This document shows, in pieces, positions 42,763 through 52,491 of a stretch of 64,000 nucleotides of DNA (its first letter is position 1; each line of letters begins with the position of its first letter). This DNA comes from Lutibacter sp. Lineage in GTDB: Bacteria; Bacteroidota; Bacteroidia; Flavobacteriales; Flavobacteriaceae. Below the pieces are notes generated by a model. It was given only the letters and a program-made list of their open reading frames with translations. It ran no database searches and was not told the origin of the DNA. Position numbers and translations under genes: made by a program. The stretch covers positions 1-64,000 of the forward strand of contig JAUYUA010000039.1 in assembly GCA_030694935.1 (NCBI GenBank), in the 5' to 3' direction.

Positions 42763-44295
42763 ATGCAAGACAAGGTACTTATTTTAGATTTCGGTTCGCA
42801 ATACACGCAGTTAATTGCCCGAAGAGTTAGAGAACTCAATATTTTTTGTGAAATTTTCCCTTTCAACAGCAAAAATTTTAAGGTCGAAAATTATAAAGCG
42901 GTAATCCTCTCCGGCAGTCCGTTTTCCGTTAGAGCCGATGACGCTCCGCATCCCGATTTATCTCAAATTAAAGGCAAAAAACCATTGTTGGGCGTTTGTT
43001 ATGGCGCACAGTTTTTGGCTCATAATTTTGGCGGAAAAGTGGCAGCTTCAAATACTCGGGAATATGGCAGGGCAAATCTTTCTTTAGTAAAAACAAACGA
43101 ACTATTTTTTGAAAACGTGCACTTGGGAAGCCAGGTTTGGATGAGCCATAGCGATACCATCGTCAATTTGCCCGAGAATTGTGAGTTGCTTGCAAGTACG
43201 CACGATGTTGAAATTGCAGCTTTTAAAATTAAAAATGAAGACACTTTCGGAATCCAGTTTCACCCGGAAGTTTACCATTCAACAGATGGCATAAAAATAT
43301 TGGAAAACTTTTTGGTAAAAATTGGCGGCGTTGCACAAACCTGGACACCCGATTCATTTGTGGAATTAACCGTTGACAATTTACAAAAACAAATTGGCGA
43401 TGATAAAGTGGTTCTCGGACTTTCGGGAGGCGTTGATTCAACTGTTGCCGCGGTTTTATTAAGCAAAGCCATTGGGAAAAATTTATATTGTATTTTCGTC
43501 AATAACGGATTGTTGCGAAAAAACGAATTTGAAAATGTTTTGAAGCAGTACAAAGGAATGGGGCTTAATGTAAAAGGCGTCGATGCTTCGGCACGTTTTT
43601 TGAAAGCGCTTGCGGGAGAATCGGACCCTGAAGGAAAACGTAAAATCATCGGTCGGGTATTTATTGAAGTTTTTGATGATGAAGCCCATGCAATTGAAGA
43701 TGTGAAATGGCTGGCGCAAGGCACTATTTATCCCGATGTTATTGAATCGGTTTCGGTAAGTGGCGGACCATCGGCAACTATAAAATCTCATCACAATGTG
43801 GGTGGTTTGCCCGATTTTATGAAACTTAAAATTGTGGAACCGTTGCGAATGATCTTTAAAGATGAGGTGCGCAGGGTTGGAGCAACTTTGGGAATTGATG
43901 CGGAATTGTTGGGAAGACATCCTTTTCCGGGACCAGGTTTGGGCATTCGGATTTTAGGCGATATCACCGCAGAAAAAGTGCAAATGTTACAGGAAGTGGA
44001 TGCCATTTTTATAAATGGATTGAAAGAATGGGGATTGTACGACAAAGTTTGGCAGGCTGGAGCGATGTTATTGCCTGTAAATTCGGTAGGCGTAATGGGT
44101 GATGAAAGAACTTATGAAAAAGCTGTGGTGTTGCGTGCCGTTGAATCAACAGACGGGATGACCGCCGATTGGGTGAATTTACCTTATGAGTTTTTGCAAA
44201 AAACCTCAAATAAAATAATAAATGGCGTAAAAGGCGTTAATAGAGTAGTGTATGATATTAGTTCCAAACCGCCCGCAACCATTGAGTGGGAATAA
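42763..44295 (+). CDS. guaA: GMP synthase (glutamine-hydrolysing)
   Basis: [55 protein letters not shown]. Confidence 0.95.
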   Translation: MQDKVLILDFGSQYTQLIARRVRELNIFCEIFPFNSKNFKVENYKAVILSGSPFSVRADDAPHPDLSQIKGKKPLLGVCYGAQFLAHNFGGKVAASNTREYGRANLSLVKTNELFFENVHLGSQVWMSHSDTIVNLPENCELLASTHDVEIAAFKIKNEDTFGIQFHPEVYHSTDGIKILENFLVKIGGVAQTWTPDSFVELTVDNLQKQIGDDKVVLGLSGGVDSTVAAVLLSKAIGKNLYCIFVNNGLLRKNEFENVLKQYKGMGLNVKGVDASARFLKALAGESDPEGKRKIIGRVFIEVFDDEAHAIEDVKWLAQGTIYPDVIESVSVSGGPSATIKSHHNVGGLPDFMKLKIVEPLRMIFKDEVRRVGATLGIDAELLGRHPFPGPGLGIRILGDITAEKVQMLQEVDAIFINGLKEWGLYDKVWQAGAMLLPVNSVGVMGDERTYEKAVVLRAVESTDGMTADWVNLPYEFLQKTSNKIINGVKGVNRVVYDISSKPPATIEWE

Positions 44296-44320
44296 CCCAA
44301 GAATAAATTTAAATTCATTT

Positions 44321-44410
44321 ATGAACCGAGCCATCACAAATTTTGATACATACTACAATGATCAAAGGCAGGCAGCAGCTGTTACCAATAAAAAAATAAT
44401 ATGTGAACAG
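44321..44410 (+). repeat. Fourth, diverged copy of the leader-like unit, in frame with the LysM gene
   Basis: atgaaccgagccatcacaaattttgatacatac...accaataaaaaaataatatgtgaacag|ATGAAAAGA; encodes MNRAITNFDTYYNDQRQAAAVTNKKIICEQ in the frame of the following gene. Confidence 0.85.
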
Positions 44411-46177
44411 ATGAAAAGAATAACCCTTATATTAGTATCTCTTATTTTATTTTCTTGCGGCACTATGGCGCAGCAAAAAAAGTATGTTTCCTATACGGTT
44501 AAAAACGGTGAAACTGTAAAAAGCATCGCCAAAACGTATCACATAACTTCCAAAGAATTACTGCAACTGAACCCTGATATAAGCAAAAATCTTGCGCCAA
44601 ACACTGTTATTATTGTGCCAAATTTAAATTATGGCAAGCAGGAAGTTAAACAGGAAGTTAAGGCTGTCAATGGCGATAAAAAATTATATTTTGTTTTGCC
44701 AAAAGATACATTATATGGCATTTCAAAAATGTTCGGAATCACTATTGAACAATTGCAAGCCGCAAATCCACAGATAGCGGATGGTTTAAAACCAGGGATG
44801 GAATTGGTAATTCCTAAGCCGGGATCAACTGAAATTAATCCAAATGATACCATAACTTATGTGCTTCATACAGTGGTTAAAGATGACACTATGTACAATT
44901 TATCGAACCGTTTTCAGGTTTCGCAATCTGAATTGCTGAGGTTAAACCCTGAACTTTCCGAAGGCCTAAAACTGGGGATGACCTTAAAAATAAAACCGAT
45001 TCAAAACGGGAAACGTGATCATTCGGCATCAAATGAAACTAAGGTTGGAATTGAAAATAATGTGAAAGTAAAAAGAGGTGCTTTGAATGAAAATTTCAAT
45101 TTTTCAAAAGAAATCAAACTGGTTATAATGCTGCCGTATAACTTAAATAAGTCGTCGGATTCCACCAAATCGGATAATTTTGGAAAAAGCAATTCTTTGT
45201 TAAACATTGTCACCGATTTTCATTTAGGGGCAACAATGGCTATTGATTCTTTAAGAAACAGAGGACTGAACGTTAAAGTTAAATTTATAGATTCTGAAAA
45301 TTCCACTCAAAAACTTCAGGCTGTAATCAACAGAAATGATTTAAAAAATGCCGATGCTGTAATTGGACCATTGTATTTTGACAATGCAGTTTGGCTTTCT
45401 AAACATATTGAAGCTCCGGTGGTGGTGCCTTTTTATTCTAAAAATCAGTCGTCCAATTCTGCCAATAACTTGGTAAAAGCGGTTCCTGAAGATCAATTGT
45501 TGCAAAGTGAGCTGCTAAGGTATTTGGAAAAAAATTTCCAAGGCGAAAATATTGTGGTAATTAATGACGGAAAATCTGATTCGCAAACCAAATTGTGGCA
45601 AGTAGTAAATAAGCTTAAAACCTTTAATAATGTTAAAAATATTTCAGTGGTTAAATCGGAATATGGCTATATTTCCGGAGCTAAAATTTCTGAAAAATTA
45701 ACGAAATCCGCAAATAATTGGGTGTTTTTGGTGAGTGATGAAATGGTGACAACAGCCTCAGCAATAAATAGTTTAAAAAGTTTGGCTGATAGCTTTCAAA
45801 TTACCTTAATCGCTTTGGATAAAGGAAAAAACTTTGACACTGTGGACAATAACCTGTTGGGAAAAATGAATTTTATGTATCCTTCCATAGATTTTTTAGA
45901 TGTTGATGACGCTAAACTGAATAACTTTTACAAAACCTATCAGGATAAAAATTTTGCAATACCTTCTAAATACGCGCTAAAAGGATTTGATATCACCTAT
46001 GATGTTTTAGCGAGAATCACAACAATGGGCACTTTGGAACAAGGGCTTAAGGCCGGAAAATCTGTAAGATTTTCAACGCTGTTTAATTATGATAGAGATA
46101 TGTTGGGCAGTTTTGAAAACCATGGCGTTTTTATTGTTCAATACAACAAGTCGTTAACACCAGTAATTTTGGAATAA
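44411..46177 (+). CDS. LysM-repeat periplasmic lipoprotein with periplasmic-binding-like domain
   Basis: Start trimmed to MKRITLILVSLILFSCGTMAQQ; LysM repeats YTVKNGETVKSIAKTYHITSKELLQLNPDI and FVLPKDTLYGISKMFGITIEQLQAANP; then ABC-substrate-like domain. Confidence 0.85.
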   Translation: MKRITLILVSLILFSCGTMAQQKKYVSYTVKNGETVKSIAKTYHITSKELLQLNPDISKNLAPNTVIIVPNLNYGKQEVKQEVKAVNGDKKLYFVLPKDTLYGISKMFGITIEQLQAANPQIADGLKPGMELVIPKPGSTEINPNDTITYVLHTVVKDDTMYNLSNRFQVSQSELLRLNPELSEGLKLGMTLKIKPIQNGKRDHSASNETKVGIENNVKVKRGALNENFNFSKEIKLVIMLPYNLNKSSDSTKSDNFGKSNSLLNIVTDFHLGATMAIDSLRNRGLNVKVKFIDSENSTQKLQAVINRNDLKNADAVIGPLYFDNAVWLSKHIEAPVVVPFYSKNQSSNSANNLVKAVPEDQLLQSELLRYLEKNFQGENIVVINDGKSDSQTKLWQVVNKLKTFNNVKNISVVKSEYGYISGAKISEKLTKSANNWVFLVSDEMVTTASAINSLKSLADSFQITLIALDKGKNFDTVDNNLLGKMNFMYPSIDFLDVDDAKLNNFYKTYQDKNFAIPSKYALKGFDITYDVLARITTMGTLEQGLKAGKSVRFSTLFNYDRDMLGSFENHGVFIVQYNKSLTPVILE

Positions 46178-46195
46178 TTGGTGACTATGCATCAT

Positions 46196-46226
46196 AAAAA
46201 AGCACGCCAATCGGCGTGCTTTTTTT
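46196..46226. terminator. Hairpin terminator
   Basis: aaaaaagcacgccaatcggcgtgctttttt. Confidence 0.85.
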
Positions 46227-46239
46227 GCGATATAAAGAT

Positions 46240-46755
46240 TTATATTTTTTTAAGTTGATCCTTCAACATTTTAATTTGGTCGTTTAAAATATTTTGAGTG
46301 TCCAGTTTTTTAGCCTCAGTAATTAACATAGTAGCTTCTCTTTTGCGTCTTTTAGACATTGCAATACCTGCCAATTGCAGTTTTGCCATCGCCATGTCAT
46401 GCTTCATATTCAAACCCAAACTCAACGCTTTTTTAAAGTATTTTTCAGCCTGGTTGATATTTGTTTGTGAAACCATAATTCCCTGCAAGAAATTATAATA
46501 GCCCTGCTGTTTTTTAATTAAGGCGCTTTCCGGATTTTTTATATACGACAACCATTTGCTTGCCCCAACAAAATTTTGTTTTCTAAGTTGAAGAAATGCC
46601 AACAATATAAATTCGTTTTTAAAGTAAAACAGCACAAAAATACCTGACAGCAACACAATTGAAATTCCATTCATGATGTTTCCATCAATAAATTGAAATA
46701 CTGCCCAAACTAAAATTCCTGCTGCTATAACTAGTTTTATATATTTATTAAACAT
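46240..46755 (-). CDS. Two-TM/TPR-like hypothetical membrane protein
   Basis: N-terminal TM pair; helical YYNFLQGIMVSQTNINQAEKYFKKALSLG. Confidence 0.65.
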   Translation of the reverse strand: MFNKYIKLVIAAGILVWAVFQFIDGNIMNGISIVLLSGIFVLFYFKNEFILLAFLQLRKQNFVGASKWLSYIKNPESALIKKQQGYYNFLQGIMVSQTNINQAEKYFKKALSLGLNMKHDMAMAKLQLAGIAMSKRRKREATMLITEAKKLDTQNILNDQIKMLKDQLKKI

Positions 46756-46805
46756 TGATAATTTTTTTAATGGATTGCAAAGTTACATTTTTGCAACGGT
46801 TTTAA

Positions 46806-49800
46806 TTATTTTTTATAATGTTTTTTAAATTGAAAATAAGCAAGCGAACTTAAGACAGCAAAAATCGCAATCGCATAATACACAAAAGTTGGTGTGATTA
46901 CTTTATCGCCGCTAGCATAGGAATGCAATCCCGATAAGTAAAAGTTTACCCCAAAATAAGTCATTAAAATGGAAGCAAAAGCAGCAACAGAAAACATATT
47001 AAACGTAAATCTGCTTCTTAAGCCCGGAACCAAACGCAAGTGCAACACAAAAGCATAAATCATAATGCTAATTAATGCCCAAGTTTCTTTTGGATCCCAT
47101 CCCCAATAACGTCCCCAACTTTCATTTGCCCACATTCCGCCTAAAAAGTTTCCTATAACCAATAGGATTAAACCAAGCGTTAAAGCCATTTCATTGATAA
47201 TGGTAATTTCCTTAATCATTAACCCAACCTTACTTTTATTGTTCTTTGTGGTTAAAATCATTAAAATTAAAGCCACCAAACCTAAAATCATACCCAGGGC
47301 AAACGGGCCGTAACTTGCCACAATGATGGACACGTGAATCATTAACCAATAAGAATTTAATACTGGCTGCAGGTTTGCAATTTCAGGATCCATCCAGTTC
47401 CAATGTGCCACCATTAAAATAAATGCGGTTAAAAACGAAGTTGCGGCAATGGTCATCGATGATTTTCTTCCAAACAACAATCCGAAGAGCATCGTTGCCC
47501 ATCCTACATAAATCATAGATTCATAGGCGTTGCTCCAAGGTGCATTGCCACTGGCAATCCAACGCGCAATTAAACCGCCTGTATGAAGCGTAAACAATAA
47601 TATTACGATAGCGATACAAGCTTTGATTGAAAAATCAAGAATTTTATTTTTCTTGAAAATTTGAAATATCACCAAAAAGAACATCAATACTCCAATATAC
47701 ATATAGTAACTGTATATTGTTTTGAAAATATCGTATTTGTTATAGGCAATTTCAACATCAATCTTGTGTTCCGCAGGATAAACGGCGCTTCCGTATTTTT
47801 GTTGAAATTTTATAATTCCTTCCAATATTTCATCTGATTGCGCATAGTTTTTTGTTCTTTGGGATTCTGTTAAGGTTTGCAAATACACAGGTAAAATTTG
47901 ACGCACAAATACAGAGTCCGCACCTTTAAAATTGGCTTGGTCTAAATCGTTATGGGAAATCCAGCTATTGTTAGGATCATTTGGAATTGGGAAAATTCTT
48001 AAAATATCGCCGGTAATGGCTGAATACAATAAATTAACCCTTCTGTCTACATTGATGACATCTTTTTCAAATTTGCTTTTGATATTGCTTTTTTGTGCTT
48101 CCTGCTGCACTTCAGCAAGTTTATAATTTCCTTTTTCATCAAAAAAGTTGGCGAGGGAAGCATATTTTTGATCGTGAGGAATTCCTAAAAGATCTCTCAA
48201 TTTGGTATTTCCTTTTTCAATATATATCATAGAAACCTGAAACCAAAGTCTCGGATTTTGTTCAATGGATAAAAAAACCTGAGTGGCATTCATATCCTTG
48301 TAAGTATCCGATTTGCTTACTTTTCTTAGCAATTCTGATGCGTAAGTATGCACAGGTTTCATTCTTCCGCCGGCATCTTGTATAATGACCCTGCTAAATT
48401 TAGCAGCGTGGTTTATATCAATAATATTGGTTGACACTATTGAATCAATTTGCTTATCAACTGGCGTATGATTGTGATCTTGGGAAAACGCAACCGTTGA
48501 AATCAACAGTAATAGAATGGTTGTTGCTGCGGCTTTTTTCTTTTTTATTTTATCCAAGCTATTTCTTAGGAAATCAAATCGGGTGTTTTTCACAAACATA
48601 ATCAACATTAAACCGGCATATAATAAGAAATAACCAATATAAGTGATTGTTGATCCCCAGAAATCGTGATTAACCGATAAATGGGTTTCTTCGTATTCAG
48701 GTGTTATGTTGTAGCTTGACTGGAAAAATTTGTAGCCTTTATAATTTAATATATTGTTCATAAAAATTCTAAAATCAAAGGTTTCTTCAGGGGTAATAAC
48801 AGTTACTTCACTGGCGAATGACATAGCGCTGTTTGAACCTGGATAAGTGTCTAATTGAAAATCTTTTAGTTTAATGCTAAACGGCAATTGCATTTGCATA
48901 GCGCCGTAACTCATTCTGAAGTTTAAGTTTCCAACTGAAAATATGGTTGGCGGTTGAATGGCAAATTGCCCTCCGTAAAGTTTTATTGTTTTTGTTTCAC
49001 CACCTGCGGTTACTTCAAATTCCAATTGGGCTAAACCTGATTGTTCTTTGTCTCCTGAAATTGTTTTATAGGATCCTTTTATGGGCATTTGCGGAACTAC
49101 AAATTCCATTCCAGCAATTGAATGCACGGCTAAAATCGAAAAATCTTGCAATGAATCTTTTACAATGGTGCCTTCAAATTTATCGGCCATTCTAAAGAAT
49201 GTTCCTTCTACGGCAGATTTAATTTTTAAACCGCTATCTGTAGTTATAAAATCAACTGTATTTGGAGTTGGTGAATCAAAACCTACCATAACACCATGCA
49301 CTTCTTCCGATGCTCCTTTTTTAATATAATGGTCGTGTCTTCCGCCCTCACCCGATTCAACAAATTTTAAATATTCATCGCCAGTTTCATTGGCTTCAAA
49401 AACTTCTTGGGCATTTTGCGTGTATTTTGTCAATTTTACAGCAACATCCGCTCCTTTAAAATCTGTTTTGTAGTGAAAGTTATTGTTTCCTAAAGCTGAT
49501 AATAAAACACGTTTGTGGTAGGGTGTTTTTTGTTCATTGCCATCGTTGACAACAACACTGATATAACTTTTTTCAGAGTAAAAAATATTGCTTACAGCCC
49601 CTTCTTTAATGGGCATAATTCCCTCAAAACTAATGTAGCGCGTGATTCCTGCACCAACTATAATTAAGAAAAACGACAAGTGAAAAATTAGCACCACCAA
49701 TTTTTCTTTTCTATAAAGTTTGTATTTAAAAATATTTCCAAAAAAGTTAATGGCGAAAAAAACCATGATGGCCTCAAACCACCAAGCATTGTATACCAAA

Positions 49801-49925
49801 GCTTTTGAAGTTTCAGTGCCGTAATCATTTTCAATAAATGTTGCCACGCCCATTGAAGCAGCAAAAACTAAAAATAAAACAGCAGTTACACGAGTTGAAT
49901 AAATAAGTGAAAGAAATTTGTTCAT
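46806..49925 (-). CDS. Cytochrome c biogenesis CcsBA (ResB/CcsA) fusion
   Basis: ResB-like N-terminus; CcsA WWD-like motif GGMWANESWGRYWGWDPKETWALISIMIYAFVLH. Confidence 0.92.
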   Translation of the reverse strand: MNKFLSLIYSTRVTAVLFLVFAASMGVATFIENDYGTETSKALVYNAWWFEAIMVFFAINFFGNIFKYKLYRKEKLVVLIFHLSFFLIIVGAGITRYISFEGIMPIKEGAVSNIFYSEKSYISVVVNDGNEQKTPYHKRVLLSALGNNNFHYKTDFKGADVAVKLTKYTQNAQEVFEANETGDEYLKFVESGEGGRHDHYIKKGASEEVHGVMVGFDSPTPNTVDFITTDSGLKIKSAVEGTFFRMADKFEGTIVKDSLQDFSILAVHSIAGMEFVVPQMPIKGSYKTISGDKEQSGLAQLEFEVTAGGETKTIKLYGGQFAIQPPTIFSVGNLNFRMSYGAMQMQLPFSIKLKDFQLDTYPGSNSAMSFASEVTVITPEETFDFRIFMNNILNYKGYKFFQSSYNITPEYEETHLSVNHDFWGSTITYIGYFLLYAGLMLIMFVKNTRFDFLRNSLDKIKKKKAAATTILLLLISTVAFSQDHNHTPVDKQIDSIVSTNIIDINHAAKFSRVIIQDAGGRMKPVHTYASELLRKVSKSDTYKDMNATQVFLSIEQNPRLWFQVSMIYIEKGNTKLRDLLGIPHDQKYASLANFFDEKGNYKLAEVQQEAQKSNIKSKFEKDVINVDRRVNLLYSAITGDILRIFPIPNDPNNSWISHNDLDQANFKGADSVFVRQILPVYLQTLTESQRTKNYAQSDEILEGIIKFQQKYGSAVYPAEHKIDVEIAYNKYDIFKTIYSYYMYIGVLMFFLVIFQIFKKNKILDFSIKACIAIVILLFTLHTGGLIARWIASGNAPWSNAYESMIYVGWATMLFGLLFGRKSSMTIAATSFLTAFILMVAHWNWMDPEIANLQPVLNSYWLMIHVSIIVASYGPFALGMILGLVALILMILTTKNNKSKVGLMIKEITIINEMALTLGLILLVIGNFLGGMWANESWGRYWGWDPKETWALISIMIYAFVLHLRLVPGLRSRFTFNMFSVAAFASILMTYFGVNFYLSGLHSYASGDKVITPTFVYYAIAIFAVLSSLAYFQFKKHYKK

Positions 49926-50303
49926 TTTAATTGATTTATTAGTAATAAAAATCGTTTTGCGAAGATAATGATATTTGTCATAATACTAAATTATTAGTAT
50001 AAATTTTAAGTCAATCTTAATCTTCCAAAATTTCAAGCACAAATATAACTGTAACAATTATTACATTAACTGATTATTGTCATTAAAAAAGAATAAAAAA
50101 TATCGAAATAATTGTTTAATAATTTTTGTAAATTTGAACCCTAGAAATTGGTAAATGAAAAACGTAAACTGTTTTAAATTATACGCGGATGTCTTCTTAA
50201 ATATAAAGCGTCCTGAATCATTTATTGCCTAATTTTAGTGCATTTTGGTGATTTTTAATCACGCCTTTTCATAATTTTTACAACCTATAAATAACCTATT
50301 CTT

Positions 50304-51680
50304 ATGGAATTACCATACGCTGAACCCTATAAAATTAAAATGATTGAACACCTAAAACGTTCAACACAAGAACAACGATTAAAATGGATACAGGAAGCCG
50401 ATTATAACTTATTCAATCTTTCTTCGGATAAAGTTTTTATTGATGTGTTAACCGATTCAGGAACTGGCGCGATGAGCGATAAACAGTGGGCCGAAATGAT
50501 GATAGGTGATGAAAGTTATGCCGGTTCGTCATCGTTTTTAAAACTTAAAGAGACTGTTAAAAAAATTACGGGTTTCAATTATTTTTTACCTACACATCAA
50601 GGAAGAGCCGCTGAAAATGTGTTGTTTTCGGCTTTGGTAAAAGAGGGTGATATTGTTCCCGGAAATTCACATTTCGACACCACAAAAGGCCATATTGAAT
50701 TCAGAAAAGCAAAGGCAGTTGATTGCACCATTGATGAGGCTTTTGACACTTCAAATATGCATCCGTTTAAAGGAAATGTGGATTTAAACAAGCTTGAAAA
50801 GGTTTTTAAAAGCCATCCAAAAGAAAAAATTCCTTTTGTAGTGCTTACAATTACTTGTAACAGCGCGGGCGGACAGCCAGTTTCTGTGCAAAATACCAAG
50901 GAGGTTTCTGCTTTATGTAAAAAATACGGCATTCCGTTGTATTTTGACGCGGCCCGTTTTGCAGAAAATGCTTATTTCATCAAAAAGCGCGAAGCAGGTT
51001 ATGAAAATAAAACAATCAAAGAAATTGCTTTGGAAGTGTTTTCTTATGGTGACGGTATGACGATGAGCGCCAAAAAAGACGGATTGGTAAATATGGGTGG
51101 ATTTATTGCGCTCAATAACGAGGATGTTTTTAAGCAAGCAACTGTTTTTAATATCATGTTCGAAGGATTTATAACTTATGGCGGACTGAATGGTCGCGAT
51201 ATGGGCGCATTGGCTGTTGGTTTGGATGAAGCCACAGAGTTTAATTATTTAGAAAGCAGGGTTGAGCAAATTGCGTATTTAGGTCAGAAATTAGTAGAAT
51301 TCGGTGTTCCGGTGCAGCAACCTTTCGGAGGTCACGCGATATTTTTAGATGCCAATAAATTTGTCCCTAAAATCCCAAGAGACGAATATAGAGCGCAGGC
51401 ATTGGCTATTGAAATTTATATTGTTGGTGGAATTAGAGGTGTTGAGATAGGAACCGTTTTGGCCGATAGAGACCCTGTAACCCGCGAAAATCGTTATCCG
51501 GAATTAGAATTGGTTCGATTGGCAATTCCAAGAAGGACCTATACAAACAATCATATGGACTATATCGCAGTTGCATTGAAAAATATTTACGACACTAGGG
51601 AAGAAGCTAAATCTGGTTATACAATTGTTGATGAAGCACCCATTATGAGGCACTTTACAGTTAAATTTAAAAAAATATAA
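50304..51680 (+). CDS. tnaA: Tryptophanase (beta-eliminating lyase)
   Basis: HFDTTKGHIEF and GGIRGVEIGTVLADRDP (Ile where tyrosine phenol-lyase has Arg); FSYGDGMTMSAKKDGLVNMGG. Confidence 0.88.
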   Translation: MELPYAEPYKIKMIEHLKRSTQEQRLKWIQEADYNLFNLSSDKVFIDVLTDSGTGAMSDKQWAEMMIGDESYAGSSSFLKLKETVKKITGFNYFLPTHQGRAAENVLFSALVKEGDIVPGNSHFDTTKGHIEFRKAKAVDCTIDEAFDTSNMHPFKGNVDLNKLEKVFKSHPKEKIPFVVLTITCNSAGGQPVSVQNTKEVSALCKKYGIPLYFDAARFAENAYFIKKREAGYENKTIKEIALEVFSYGDGMTMSAKKDGLVNMGGFIALNNEDVFKQATVFNIMFEGFITYGGLNGRDMGALAVGLDEATEFNYLESRVEQIAYLGQKLVEFGVPVQQPFGGHAIFLDANKFVPKIPRDEYRAQALAIEIYIVGGIRGVEIGTVLADRDPVTRENRYPELELVRLAIPRRTYTNNHMDYIAVALKNIYDTREEAKSGYTIVDEAPIMRHFTVKFKKI

Positions 51681-51701
51681 TACCATATACTCTTTTTTTG
51701 G

Positions 51702-51709
51702 TACTTTTG
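51702..51709 (+). promoter_or_regulatory. Candidate Bacteroidota -7 element (TAnnTTTG)
   Basis: tacttttg upstream of the Rrf2 gene. Confidence 0.35.
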
Positions 51710-51738
51710 CTGCAGTAAATTGTAAAAAGAACATAGAA

Positions 51739-52206
51739 ATGTTATCAAATGCCAGTAAGTATGCTATTTTATCAACATTATATTTAGCAGAACATTCAAA
51801 TGAAGAAAGAAAAATCAGCGTTAAAGAAATTGCTGAAAATATAGATATTCCAAGTCCGTTCTTGGCAAAGTTATTTCAACAGTTGGTAAGAGGTAAAATT
51901 ATTTCCTCTACCAAAGGTCCGCATGGTGGTTTCTATTTATCCGAAAAAAATAAACAAAAAAATGTACTTGACATCATTGACAATATTGATGGTTTAAATA
52001 AATTAAATGGTTGTTTTTTGGGTTTAAATGAATGTGATTCAAACAATCCTTGTCCGGTACACTATATTGTGGTGCCTTTTAAAAACAATATATTGGAGAA
52101 ATTTAGGGATATAACAATTATGGAGTTTGCACAGGAAATTTCTGATAAAGGGACTTTTTTAGCCATAAATAACATCGATCCTTCACTCGAAGGACCTATC
52201 GAATAG
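51739..52206 (+). CDS. Rrf2-family transcriptional regulator with three Cys (probable Fe-S)
   Basis: MLSNASKYAILSTLYLAEHS; winged helix; GCFLGLNECDSNNPCPVH cysteine triad. Confidence 0.88.
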   Translation: MLSNASKYAILSTLYLAEHSNEERKISVKEIAENIDIPSPFLAKLFQQLVRGKIISSTKGPHGGFYLSEKNKQKNVLDIIDNIDGLNKLNGCFLGLNECDSNNPCPVHYIVVPFKNNILEKFRDITIMEFAQEISDKGTFLAINNIDPSLEGPIE

Positions 52207-52491
52207 ATTTTAAATTTTAGATGGATTATGTGGAATAAAAATCGAACTATTTTTTTATCACCACTTTTTAATCAAAATTCGCGGTAAAATTTCTCTAAAA
52301 ATTGACAAATGTCATTTTATTTTAATCTAAGAATCATACATTCGCCAATAGAAAATAATAAGTAAAAGAGCACTTGTATTTTAATTGGTCAATAAACACA
52401 TAAAGATCCTCTTTGAAATAAAATTTTAGTTAGTAGTTTAAGTTCGAGCCAAAACCTTGATGGTCATATCAAAAGTTTTGGCTCTTCTTTT

